DNA from: Platycnemis pennipes | Lineage: Eukaryota > Arthropoda > Insecta > Odonata > Platycnemididae | DNA: 64,000 nucleotides | Assembly (NCBI GenBank): GCA_933228895.1 | Contig: OW121857.1 | Coordinates: 1,674,001-1,738,000 of the forward strand | Reading direction: 5' to 3' | Part shown: in pieces, positions 1 to 9,926 of the stretch | Numbering within the stretch: the first letter of the stretch is position 1 | Layout of the letters: the number at the start of each line of letters is the position of its first letter | Translations under genes and position numbers: made by a program | The notes under the pieces: generated by a model | Databases searched by the model: none | Told to the model about the DNA's origin: nothing | Seen by the model: only the letters and a program-made list of their open reading frames with translations

Positions 1-1668
1 CAGTTGACGAACATTTTTGGCACGAGATCGAACGGTTCCAGGGCTGCCGATGAGTCGTCCATCTTCCTCAGGGCGTCGAAGATTATAAATGGCCAATTAT
101 TATCATCACTATTAATAAACGGCTTACGTCATGAAAAGTCATCGGGTAATCCCGGCAGTCTGATCTAAATGGTAGTACGAATGTGCTCCGTTGCGGGAGC
201 ATTAGAAAGGACTGTTTTGTTAACCTGCAAAGGTACTTCTTCGGAGATGAGTTCACTCCTACATACTTGTGATTGATCCCCTAAATCTAGTGGATACTAA
301 TATCTCGAGGTGAGGTTCAGGCGCATTTATTGATAAAAACGTAATAAAAATAATCCACGGACTATGCATGGATGACTGTAACTACCTATGGCCTGGAAAT
401 CGCACGTTAATCTGTCCTATGGTCTCCTTAATTCAAAATTCCGTTCGTCAGCTGCACGAAATGAGAGTTTTATCCGATGTGATTTCACACTCAATGACTG
501 CTGTTTTACGAGTATAAGTACCGAAAACCGGCACTCACCCAAAATCCTGGATACGCGCGCCCATTGCTCTAGGCTTTGCTGTCCGCACCTCATATCTATT
601 TTATTAACTTAGGGCAGTTAACTCATGACATTTTTCCTCTTAGAACCAATATCGAACTAAAGTCTTCACGTTTGCAACGATTATTCTCTTTCACACCCCC
701 CTCCACTCTTCTCTCCATCCTATCCATAACCCTCTTTTTCCCTTCTTCCCACGATCAATTGTAATTTTATATCAAAGTAAAATAATAATAAGACATTTAC
801 TAATGGCCTCATTTCGTTTAGTCCTCATTCCACACTATTCTATGTCTTCAAGAATAAACCTGGAGAGGAATGAAGATCATCGAGTCTTTTTCAGGAGCTA
901 ATGTCTCTAAAGACTCGGAGACAAAGAATCTCGGGGCTTTTAGCAGATAAAAATATCGATTGCATTAAGGTGAAGGAAGAGTTCCTGGGTGTTCCATTCT
1001 CAGGGCTGTTGAGTTGGATCCAAGGGATCTTCTCTGAATTACTCCCGTTTGCGATTCGAAAATGAGGCAAGCGTGCCACCGCAGAAGGTTGGCACTGGGC
1101 CGTGGCGTTGGGGCCCTGGACATCAATTTCCATGCGTCGTCCATTAGAGCCTAAATGCGACCCCCTCGGTGGAATTCCTAACCAGGGTCACTTCTTCGCC
1201 GTCCGCTTGATTAAATTACCTGGACTGAAGCAGGGTGGGAACTAATGAAGGAAGCATCGGACGAGTTGTCCAGGGAATCCCTCAGCTCGCCTTTCCCTAG
1301 GGGGTCTGTGGCTGTTGCTTGCCCTTACTCTTAACGGGGGGTCGCGGTACCCCCTGTGCATCCTGGACTCTAGTAGAATCTTACGTGTTGTGCTACATCG
1401 TGGTGCGTGTATGCGACTGAGAGCACCGTCTCAAGGAATCTGACAAAGACCACTGAAGCATAATTTGCACGAAGAGTACTTTATAAACCAGAGTCAGTGC
1501 CAATGTGACCATGTCTGGGGAATCCCTTTCGCCAAATTCTCATCTCTTTCTCGAAACCGTAGACTAACAGCAGGGTACGATTTCGGGCATTCCCAGCTCT
1601 ATGTGTATATCATGAGATGTGGTCATATTCCGATTGATTCAATCCTTATTATCTTGAAAATAGCGTTA
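1..1668. other. No supported gene; possible edge fragment of coding sequence
   Basis: I see no convincing gene, RNA or repeat in most of this stretch. The first ~85 bases read on the minus strand give a short stop-free run (about 28 codons, including DALRKMDDSSAALEPF) that could be part of an exon or of a transposon lying mainly left of the window, but there is no homology I can name. The rest has only short chance-length reading frames. Confidence 0.35.
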
Positions 1669-2007
1669 ATGGGGTCGTTTACCATATTTTTTTTATTGCC
1701 GAATCTGATAGAGTTTGTAAAATAAAAGGACCCGTATTTTTCCGTTTTCTGATCCGACAATTATTTCTCGAGTTATAAGCGGCGAAAAACTGATGTTTTT
1801 AACCCTTTCAGAAAAGTGGGTGTGGTGCAACCTCTGACGTATATCGACTTCGTCCAATCACAACTGAGCCCGCGAAGCTACTTCGCCTTATCGCAAAGGG
1901 GGGGACACAGCTGACTCGGCCAATGGGAGCGATTTCGACAGCATCTGTGCGAGCAGACCTTCCGAGAACCCCCCTCCACTCCCTTCCCCCTCCCCTGAAA
2001 GCAGTCA
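1669..2007 (+). repeat. Dispersed repeat R1, copy 1, left part (interrupted)
   Basis: This segment is a close copy of 36737-37075, beginning aatggggtcgtttacc and ending cccctgaaagcag. The repeat resumes at 4957 after a LINE insertion. No terminal inverted repeat or coding capacity is visible, so the class is unknown. Confidence 0.85.
2002..2007 (+). repeat. Target-site duplication of the first LINE, left copy (CAGTCA)
   Basis: CAGTCA occurs here directly before the LINE tail and again at 4957-4962 directly after its 5' junction. The unoccupied relative at 36.7-37.3 kb has a single CAGGTA at the corresponding place, which supports a duplicated target. Confidence 0.7.
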
Positions 2008-2121
2008 TCTACATCTATCTACATCTACACGATACCCTGCAAGCCACCGCGAGGGTGTGTGGCAGGGGGTGAAGGTCACCAAGCATTCACTACTAGCATG
2101 CAAGCAAGCAACTAAAGGGTC

Positions 2122-4902
2122 TCATGCAACTAGATTGTTAGTATCTATAGTATTTGAGGGGTTAATACATGCATCATGCACTACAGAATACTCTAAAATA
2201 TTTCCCCTACCTATCCCTTTCCTATGCTGCCTATTCTGTTCTCTTATAGTACGGGGGAAAAATGCCATTTTGAATCTATCTGTACGACAATCTATCTCTC
2301 TAATCTTATTTATCTGGTCGAATCTAGCATAATACGCTGGTGTTTTCAATATGTGCCTAACATCTTCAGTAAAGCTATCCGATTGAAATTTCTGCAATAG
2401 ATTAAATCTGAACTTTAATCTACGCTCTGATAATGATTCCCACCCTAATTCTTGTATTAATTCTGATACACTACTCAACCTATCGTAACACCTTTTGACG
2501 AACCTAGCTGCTCTACGCTGCACACTGTCTAGTTCTCTCATCAAACCTAATTCATTAGGATCCCATACACTGGCTGCATACTCAAGGTGGGGCCTAACTA
2601 GTGAAAAGTAGCATCGCTCTTTTGTCTTCTCATCACATTTCCCAAGTACTCTTTTTATAAATCCTAGCTTTCTCTTCGCTCGGCCGCATATTTCCCTTAT
2701 GTGTCTTCCCCACGATAAATCTTTAGTGATTGTTACACCTAAATATCTTACGGTTTCAACGTTTTCGATCTTCGTGTTATTAATTCTATAGGATCGCGCT
2801 ATCGAATTATTCCTCCTCCAAAAATTGATAGCTACACACTTTTTAAGGTTGAGTTCTAACTGCCATTTGTCGCACCACTCTTCAATTGCATCTAAATCCT
2901 TGCTAAGTGATTTCATGTCCTCTTCGTTTGATATACCCCTGTACACCACCGCATCGTCTGCAAAAAGTCTAAGGTTACTACTAACTACGGTACCCAAATC
3001 GTTTATGTATAAAAGAAATAGAAGCGGACCTACTACGCTACCCTGGGGAACTCCCGATGTGACTTCGATTGTGTCCGACATGATACCATCTATGACAACC
3101 CTCTGCTCTCGCCCACTTAAGAATTCTTTTACCCAACATACAACGTCTTTATTTATACCAAAACTCTCTAACTTCAAGATTAATTTGTCATGAGGAACTT
3201 TATCGAAAGCCTTTTTAAAATCTAAAAATATCGCATCAACTTCAGTACTGCTTTCGCCGTGGACTAAAATATCGTGTACGAATAAAGCTAATTGTGTCTC
3301 GCAAGATCTACCTTTCCGGAACCCATGCTGGCTGTTTATGAGTAATCCCTGACTATCCAAATGCCCCATGATCGAACTGACTACTATGTGCTCAAATATC
3401 TTACAAGAGATTGACGTGAGTGAAATGGGTCTGTAGTTACTAGGTTCTTCCCTATCACCGCTTTTAAATATAGGTGTAATGTTAGCTACTTTCCAATCCT
3501 TGGGTACTGTGTGGTTCTTTAGTGTTTTATTGAATATTATTTCTAGATAGGGGGCTATTTCAGAAGCTAATGTTTTATAAACTCTGGAAGGAATTTGATC
3601 GGGACCTGGTGCTTTGTTTTTACTTATGCTTTTTAACTGCTGCTCTATTCCGCGACATGAAATTTTTATTTCGGGCATTTGCTCACTGAAAGTGTTCGGC
3701 GGTGGTTCCACTGCGTTTTGTGACGATGAGTTGAATACACTTTGGAAGAAGGTGTTTAAAGTGTTGGCTTTTTCTACACTGCTGGTGACTCTGATTCCTT
3801 TATCATTTTTAAGTGTGTGCACTGTGGACTTATTTCCCTGAAGCTCTCTCACATATGACCAAAACGCTTTAGGATTGCTATCTAAATATTCTCCTAACAT
3901 CTTGCTCTTGAAATGTGATAACGCTTGCCGACATGATTTCCTTGCTAATGCTCTCGATTTTTTATAGTTTTGAACTAGCTCATTTTTTTCCTCTACCGAT
4001 AGACCCCGTCTGGCATTTTTCATCTTAGCGTGGCATACCCTTTGTCGCTTTAGTGATTTCCTAACCTCCGCGTTATACCACCTTGGCTCTGTATTATCAC
4101 TAATATATTTACTTGGTATGTATTTATGAACTGCGTTACGGGTGACCTCAAGAAATTCTCTCCACGAATCCTCTGTATTTAATCCTTTGCTTTGTTCGCT
4201 GAATACATTAAACGCTTCCCTTAATTCCTCTTTCATACCGTCGTAATTTGCCTTGCCAAATAAGTACACCCTCCTCCTTGGTTTATAATGTCTTTCAACG
4301 CCTACAATAAATTTCGCATGCACTATTTTATGGTCACTAATTCCTGTGTCTGTAACTGTATTTAGAACTCTCTCGGGTATATTTGTTGCTAATAAGTCTA
4401 GAATGTTGTTACCCCTGGTCGGCTCTGTTACTAGCTGTTGTAGAGAATGTGTCGTAAAGGTGTTCAACAGTGATTCGCAATGTTCCTTATCCTTACCTCC
4501 TGCAATGAAACTACACGTATTCCAGTCTATCGAGGGGAGATTGAAATCTCCGCCTACTATTATTCCTCTATCATTCTTCCCAGAAAGTAATGTGCGTATC
4601 TCTGACTCTAGCTCTATTATAGAATTGACGTCTGCGTCCGGTGGCCTGTAATATGCACCTACATATATCTTTTTTGCGTTACTACTTTTACTTTTAACGG
4701 AACACCAAATACTTTCTACATTTCGCTCTGAAATAAGTTCTCTTCTACTGACATACGGGTCCTTCACAGCTATGAAAACTCCTCCTCCGTTTCTGCTTAC
4801 TCTATCCTTTCTGTATACTGTAAAACACTTCGGAAATACTTCATGATCTGATATGTCCTTCGAAAGCCAGCTTTCTGTACCTACGATTATATCTGCATTA
4901 GT
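2122..4902 (-). pseudogene. LINE ORF2 (endonuclease-reverse transcriptase), N-terminally truncated
   Basis: This is family-1 ORF2 lacking its first ~95 residues. It begins in the APE endonuclease just before GTESWLS. Remaining endonuclease motifs are YYRPPD, GGDFNLPSIDW and SDH. The reverse transcriptase follows with NKAPGPDQIPS, the catalytic LDFKKAFD, SGVPQGS and FADD, then a C-terminal region (QRRAARFVKR). There is no RNase H domain. The enzyme would nick target DNA and reverse-transcribe LINE RNA in the nucleus. The frame is otherwise intact to its stop, but with no promoter, no ORF1 and a partial endonuclease it is a dead copy. A stop codon lies in the filler upstream. Confidence 0.9.
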
Positions 4903-4956
4903 ATAATGACTGCATTAGTATAATGCAATCTGCATTAGTATAATGATGGTAAATAT
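4903..4956 (+). repeat. Templated filler at LINE 5' junction (three copies of a 15-mer)
   Basis: Around the truncation point the segment TGCATTAGTATAATG occurs three times (starting near 4894, 4911 and 4931) separated by short spacers. Intact LINEs carry TGCATTAGTA only once. This looks like repeated local re-copying by the LINE reverse transcriptase when the 5' end was joined. Confidence 0.75.
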
Positions 4957-5150
4957 CAGTCAAGGACGGGAGGAAAATGACGTCAATGTTATCACAGCAG
5001 CATTTTCGGTGGGCGTCACCTTTTGCTTATTTTAATTTTTGATTTACGAGTGAATGGTTGTGGTTAGAAGATTAATTTTTTCACTAAAATTCGTTATGTT
5101 TCCATCTAACAATTTCGTGTACAAAATTGCGATTTCGGTTCCGAGTAAAC
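4957..5150 (+). repeat. Dispersed repeat R1, copy 1, right part
   Basis: This continues repeat R1 after the LINE, matching 37070-37266 (aaggacgggaggaaaatgac and onward to gatttcggttccgag). The sequence 5151-5383 beyond it has nothing I can identify. Confidence 0.85.
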
Positions 5151-5383
5151 ACCCCCATTGTTACGAGCGAGAGATGTGAATAGTGCATAACTCTCTCCTC
5201 GACTATTTTATGAAGCGTCGAAATGATAGTTAGTCCCTTCCAGAAGTTCTCTTGGCGGGAGAAATAATTGCTTTTGATTGTGGAAAATGTATGCGGTCGA
5301 ACTCAATTTAACTCCGCCTTTTGCACTTTAAAAGAGGTGGCCCTTTATTTGATGGTTAATTTAGTGCCACCTTGCACTCCTTT

Positions 5384-6183
5384 CATCTACATCCAAGCAA
5401 TACCTTGTATAGCCACGGCGAGGGTGTGTGGCAGGGGGTAAATATCACCAAACATGCAACAAGGCTACTACATGGAAACATTGTAGACAAGAGGGTCACA
5501 TGCAGCTACATAGTTATTATCTACGTAGTAATAAGGAATGATTGTTTATAGTGACATTTACCTAAATATATTTATCCCTAATAATCTATCATGCATGGGT
5601 TAGTAATGTTAATAGCTGCATCCCGCACTACAGGCTAGGTACTACAGCAATATTCCCCCTACCTATCCCTTTGCTTTGCTGCCTACTGTGTTTTCTTATA
5701 GTACGGGAAAAAATTATAATTTGAATCTATCCATACCAAAACCAATCTCTCTAATCTTATTTATCTGGTCGAATATAGCCTTATACGCTGGTGTTTTTAA
5801 TGTATGCCTAACATCTTCAGTAAATCTTTCCGATTAAAATTCCTCTAATAGGTTTAATCTGTACTTTAACCTACGCTCTGATAATGATTCCCACCCTACT
5901 AGTAATCCGTGTATTAATTCTGAAACACTACTCAACCCATCGTAACACCTTTTGACGAACCTAGCTGCTCTACGCTGCACACTGTCTGGTTCTCTAATCA
6001 AACCTAATTCATTAGGATCCCATACACTGGCTGCATACTCAAGGTGTGGCCTAACTAGTGAAAAGTAACATCGCTCTTTTGTCTTCTCATCACATTTCCC
6101 AAGTACTCCTTTTTATAAATCCTATCTTTCTCTTCGCTCGGCCGCGTACTTCCCGGATGTGTCTTCCCCACGATAAATCTTTG
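5384..6183 (-). mobile_element. Degenerate family-1-like LINE 3' fragment
   Basis: The 3' tail is at 5384, followed by a decayed 3' hairpin and then the C-terminal part of ORF2 up to the region encoding LSWGRH. Many indels destroy the frame. Its 3' UTR carries ~100 extra bases compared with young family-1 copies and resembles the fragment at 14.2-15.4 kb, so both appear to belong to an older subfamily. Confidence 0.85.
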
Positions 6184-6367
6184 GTAAGGACGGAGTAATT
6201 ATGTCGTGGAAGAACACAATAGCAGTACCTATTATACAACTTTTACGATGCGATAATGCCATAGAAACCATGGGGTCAGGTCCGAAACTGGTCGTCAAAG
6301 CAATTGAGACAGAAACTGGAGAGTTATTATGATGAACATATCTTTGCAGCTTCTCCTAATGGAATGT

Positions 6368-6431
6368 ATCTACATCTACACGATACCCTGCAAGCCACCG
6401 CGAGGGTGTGTGGCAGGGGGTGAAGATCACC
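6368..6431 (-). mobile_element. Family-1 LINE 3' stub (~64 bp)
   Basis: Only the tail and the terminal hairpin (CCCTGCCACACACC ... GGTGGCTTGCAGGG on the minus strand) are present. The copy is 5'-truncated to the minimum that the element's reverse transcriptase would need. Confidence 0.85.
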
Positions 6432-7540
6432 AGAACATAAGAATGTATACAAATGGCTGAAGCACCATTGCCCCTGAAACTGAAGGATTAAGCTTGTATC
6501 TCCAAATAGCAGTCGAGGAAGATAAGTAGTTGGCATTCCGGATGTAATCGTCTCCCTAAAAGTGCTGCATTGGAATTCTATCCGATAGTCATGGAAACTT
6601 TCTCTTCCGTTGCACCACGCTTCCTTTCAAGAGGACACCTCGTGTAAGATTCCGTACGTCTACAAGCACCGGCACATTGAGGTATATGGAGATGGCGCTT
6701 CCTATGCTGGCCAATGCTTGAAACTGTAACGTGGGCGTGGCCTTTCCGCCATCTTGGACTTCCCCGATTTACCATTGCTCTTATGGGATGACGCACTAAT
6801 TTTGTATTTTTACGATGTTTTCCATTGGTAATCCTCTTAAAGAGATCATACGTTTCCTTCTTCAAAATGCGAACTTTATATATATTTACAGAGTATTGAG
6901 TGACATTGTCGTGGTTGCACTCAAATTAATTAAGAAATACGGTACTCACAAATATACCTAGAATTAATTTCCGTATGTTCTCATTTCGCATCAAAGTATT
7001 AACTAATGAGAATACGACCTTATTATGAGTCAATTTACGAAATAATTTCAGTGGTGATTCAAAACTCTCGCAATCATTAAAAACACCTTGCATCTCGGTG
7101 ATGGGGTGCGTATCAGACATAAACCCAGAAATGGCTCGGCAAAAGACTATACGACCGCATTCGCAATGCAGTGTCCCATTGATCGTGTGTCATTTTTGAC
7201 CTCTAATTTTAGACATTTTATTTTAAGCCACATGGGTGAAATTTGGTACCGGGCTAGAAAAAGGTTGTACGTTCTGTTGAGTCAAAGGAAACTTTTATAA
7301 ATATGACATTTTGACCCCAGAAATAGGGTCCAATCTAAAATCCAAATTTTGCCTTATGGGCTTTCAATGTTAAAGTATTCGAAATACAAAAAAGACAGAA
7401 TTACTAAGCGAAACTTACAACTATTATATTTTTGGGCACGAAGAACATGATGGAAGGGCTTTGGATTTCGAAAATTGCATCCGTGACCCCTGGAAGGGCG
7501 CAGTAAAGGTCACAAGGGTTACAAAAAGTGAATCGCCGCA
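6432..7540. other. Unannotated stretch
   Basis: No gene, tail hairpin or inverted repeat is recognised. Sequence from about 7290 onward (gaaatttggtaccgggc and gtgacccctggaaggg) leads into the satellite and may be its flanking or founder sequence. Confidence 0.3.
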
Positions 7541-7544
7541 ACAA

Positions 7545-8545
7545 ACCTGTCGAATCATAGGTTTAAAATGTTCCAAGGTCTATGGTAAGGTCTTCAGATC
7601 CCTCTTGTGATCCCTTGACCTTCGAGGATTACTCAGGGGTCAAAGGTCAAAGGGTGAGAAGAGATGAAACGAGGCTACAAATGTATCGAATCATAGGTTT
7701 AAAAAGGTGCCATGGTCAGTGGTAAGGTCTTTAGATCCCTCTGGTCATCCATTGACCTTCAAGGGTTACTCAGCGGTCAAAGGTCATAGGGGAGACCAAA
7801 AGTGAACCGGGTCCACAACAATGTCGAATCATGTGTGTCAAAGAGTGCCCATTACGATGGCAAGGTCATCAGATCCCTCTTGCCATCCCTTGACCTTCAA
7901 GGGTTACTCAGGGGTCAAAGGTCACACGGGTGACAAGAGATGAAATGAGGCTACAAATGTATTGAATCATAGGTTTAAAAAGGTGCCATGGCCAGTGGTA
8001 AGGTCTTCAGATCCCTCTGGTCATCCATTGACCTACAAGGGTTACTCAGGGGTCAAAGGTCAAAGGGTGACAGGAGATGAAATGAGGCTACAAATGTATT
8101 GAATCATAGGTTTAAAAAGGTGCCATGGTCAGTGGTAAGGTCTTCAGATCCCTCTGGTCATCCATTGACCTACAAGGGTTACTCAGGGGTCAAAGGTCAA
8201 AGGGTGACAGGAGATGAAATGAGGCTACAAATGTATTGAATCATAGGTTTAAAAAGGTGCCATGGTCAGTGGTAAGGTCTTCAGATCCCTCTGGTCATCC
8301 ATTGACCTACAAGGGTTACTCAGGGGTCAAAGCACAAAGGGGTGACCAAAAGTGAACCGGGTCCACAACAATGTCGAATCATGTGTGTCAAAGAGTGACC
8401 ATTACGATGGCAAGGTCATCAGATCCCTCTTGCCATCCCTTGACCTTCAAGGGTTACTCAGGGGTCAAAGGTCACACGGGTGACAAGAGATGAAATGAGG
8501 CTACAAATGTATTGAATCATAGGTTTCAAAGAGTGCCCAATATGT
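7545..8545 (+). repeat. Tandem satellite, ~137-bp unit, about 7 units
   Basis: The anchor CAGGGGTCAAAGGTCA recurs at 7634, 7771 (one base changed), 7909, 8047, 8184, 8321 (mutated) and 8459, giving spacings of 137-138 bp. Two unit types are visible: one with ctacaaatgtattgaatcat, the other with ccacaacaatgtcgaatcat, arranged roughly as B-A-B-B-B-A. Each unit has a GGGTCA-A-AGGTCA direct repeat and a TTGACCTTCAAGG or TTGACCTACAAGG segment. No coding capacity is seen. Confidence 0.95.
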
Positions 8546-8932
8546 TGGTTAATTCCCTCCAGGAATTCTCTGACCTGTTGATATTCTCTGACGGTTGGGC
8601 AAGGGCCAAAGTTCACCAGGTGTAGCCAAGAAAACATTTCCATCTACGAATTTCCATCTCGTAATAGTGAAGAAAGTAGTTACATGTGCACAGCACACAT
8701 CCGCAAATATACTGGAAGATTCATTCACACACGCTTTTATCGGGCGAATTAAATTAAGCCTGGCTCGGAATGGAGGGCACGTAATGAATAAAATTTGATT
8801 TGTGATTCTTACTCCTTCAATATTTTCATTTAAATTTTTATATTGTGTACGTTTGGGATATTTAAAATACTTTTTGAAAGAAATAGGATAAAGGGTTAAT
8901 GGTAGTTTTCTGGGGGGCAGACCAGGTAGAAG

Positions 8933-9371
8933 GTCATTAGCGAGGGTCTCTGCTCGCGATCGTCCTAATCCGGACCCTCGCTCGGCTTCGACCCTCATCA
9001 GCGACCGGACTCTCGCGGCAAGGGGCCGCGGGGACGAAACTGACCGCGTGCAATACGATGTTAAAAGTTATTAACTATTTAAATTGGCAACAATTTATTA
9101 CCGCCATTGTATCACACGTCCTCAGAGAATTACGGACGTCTTTTGATCGACGTTCTACGACAAAAATTAACGTTTTTCATGCATCCTTCAGAAACATGCC
9201 GTTTACACTGGGCAACGTTGCATTTTCTGGAGGTTGAACGCGGTGGTTTTAAACAGCTAAGAGCGTTGATAGAGGGAGATGTTGATGGAATAATGTAATA
9301 ATAACTGTTGAAACATAGGTTTTAACATGTTAAAGCAGTTTAATACATTTTAACTGTTGAATGCTTGAAAT
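8933..9371 (+). repeat. Left arm of a 439-bp inverted repeat (IR-A)
   Basis: This arm is the near-perfect reverse complement of 15842-16280. The outer end starts gtcattagcgagggtctc and the inner end is gtgcttgaaat or atgcttgaaat. The outer 130 bases are CpG-rich and the inner part AT-rich. Only a few mismatches separate the arms. It could be the terminal repeat of a large (7.35-kb) foldback-type element or an inverted segmental duplication. Confidence 0.93.
9107..9298 (+). CDS. Unknown 63-aa reading frame inside inverted-repeat arm
   Basis: I do not recognise this protein. The frame (MYHTSSENYGRLLIDVLRQ, then a hydrophilic C-terminal half containing EVERGGFKQLRALIEGD) is kept open in both arms of the inverted repeat with a single Thr/Ile difference. 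There is no signal peptide or membrane segment. It may be a small conserved exon, part of an element-encoded protein, or a chance frame retained because the arms are recent duplicates. The mirror copy is at 15915-16106 on the minus strand. Confidence 0.3.
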   Translation: MYHTSSENYGRLLIDVLRQKLTFFMHPSETCRLHWATLHFLEVERGGFKQLRALIEGDVDGIM

Positions 9372-9698
9372 GAAACTTGAGTCAGTCATTCAGTATCCGT
9401 TTTGTTTTGCTCTCTATCAAGTTTTGAGTTAAAAGAGTGAGGTTTGGTGCGTTGAGTGTGGATTCTCTGTCTAAGATTTGGTAGTAGTTTTGGATTTTTA
9501 GCAGTTTGTGGTGCAGAAAAAAATGCAGAAAAACATGATGTTTGTGAGTGGGAGACAGCATATAATGAAAATATGGTGTAGAAAAAAGTACAAAAACAAT
9601 CAGACAACATTTCTCTATTTATAAAATAGCAATTTCCTTCTCTCTGCATACGAAATGCTTATGAGAAGTGCCTGAATGGCAGGCAGCAGGCCTGCAGT
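9372..9698. other. Unannotated stretch
   Basis: Nothing is recognised in this AT-rich segment between the inverted-repeat arm and LINE debris. Confidence 0.3.
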
Positions 9699-9926
9699 TC
9701 TACATAGTAATAGGGGATTGGTTGTTAATACATGCATCTTGCACTACAAACAAGTCTAAAATATTTCCCCTACCTATTCCTTTGCTATGCTGCTTATTGT
9801 GCTCTCTTACAGTTTGGGGGAAAAATGACATTTTGAATCCATTGGTGCGACAATCTATCTCTCTTACGTTATTTATCTGGTTTAATCTAATCACGCTGGT
9901 GTTTTTAATATATGCCTAACATTTTC
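9699..9926 (-). mobile_element. Family-1-like LINE fragment without 3' tail
   Basis: This matches the end of ORF2 (residues around DCRTNGFKMSFFPQT) and part of the 3' UTR. It abuts the tail of the next LINE copy at 9927, so it was either interrupted by that insertion or truncated. Confidence 0.8.

Larger units (their letters stand above)
2008..4956 (-). mobile_element. Family-1 CR1-like LINE, 5'-truncated
   Basis: The element runs on the minus strand, with its (TGTAGA)n tail at 2008-2028 and 3' hairpin at about 2031-2070. It is truncated inside the endonuclease domain. Recognisable LINE sequence ends at about 4902 and is followed by a 54-base filler made of repeats of CTGCATTAGTA. It is nearly identical to the other long family-1 copies in the window, so the insertion is recent. 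It splits dispersed repeat R1. Confidence 0.93.

Noticed and set aside
2057..2332. 91-codon frame beginning MWQGVKVTKHSLL, recurring at LINE 3' ends
   Set aside because: It is the reverse complement of the LINE 3' UTR, hairpin and ORF2 end, repeated because the LINE is repeated.
2825..4651. Repeated plus-strand frames of 75-122 codons within LINE copies
   Set aside because: These recur in every family-1 copy antisense to ORF2 and have no motif, so they are shadow frames.
7545..8545. CRISPR-like array
   Set aside because: The units are ~137 bp and directly adjacent with no unique spacers, in a eukaryotic context; this is a satellite.
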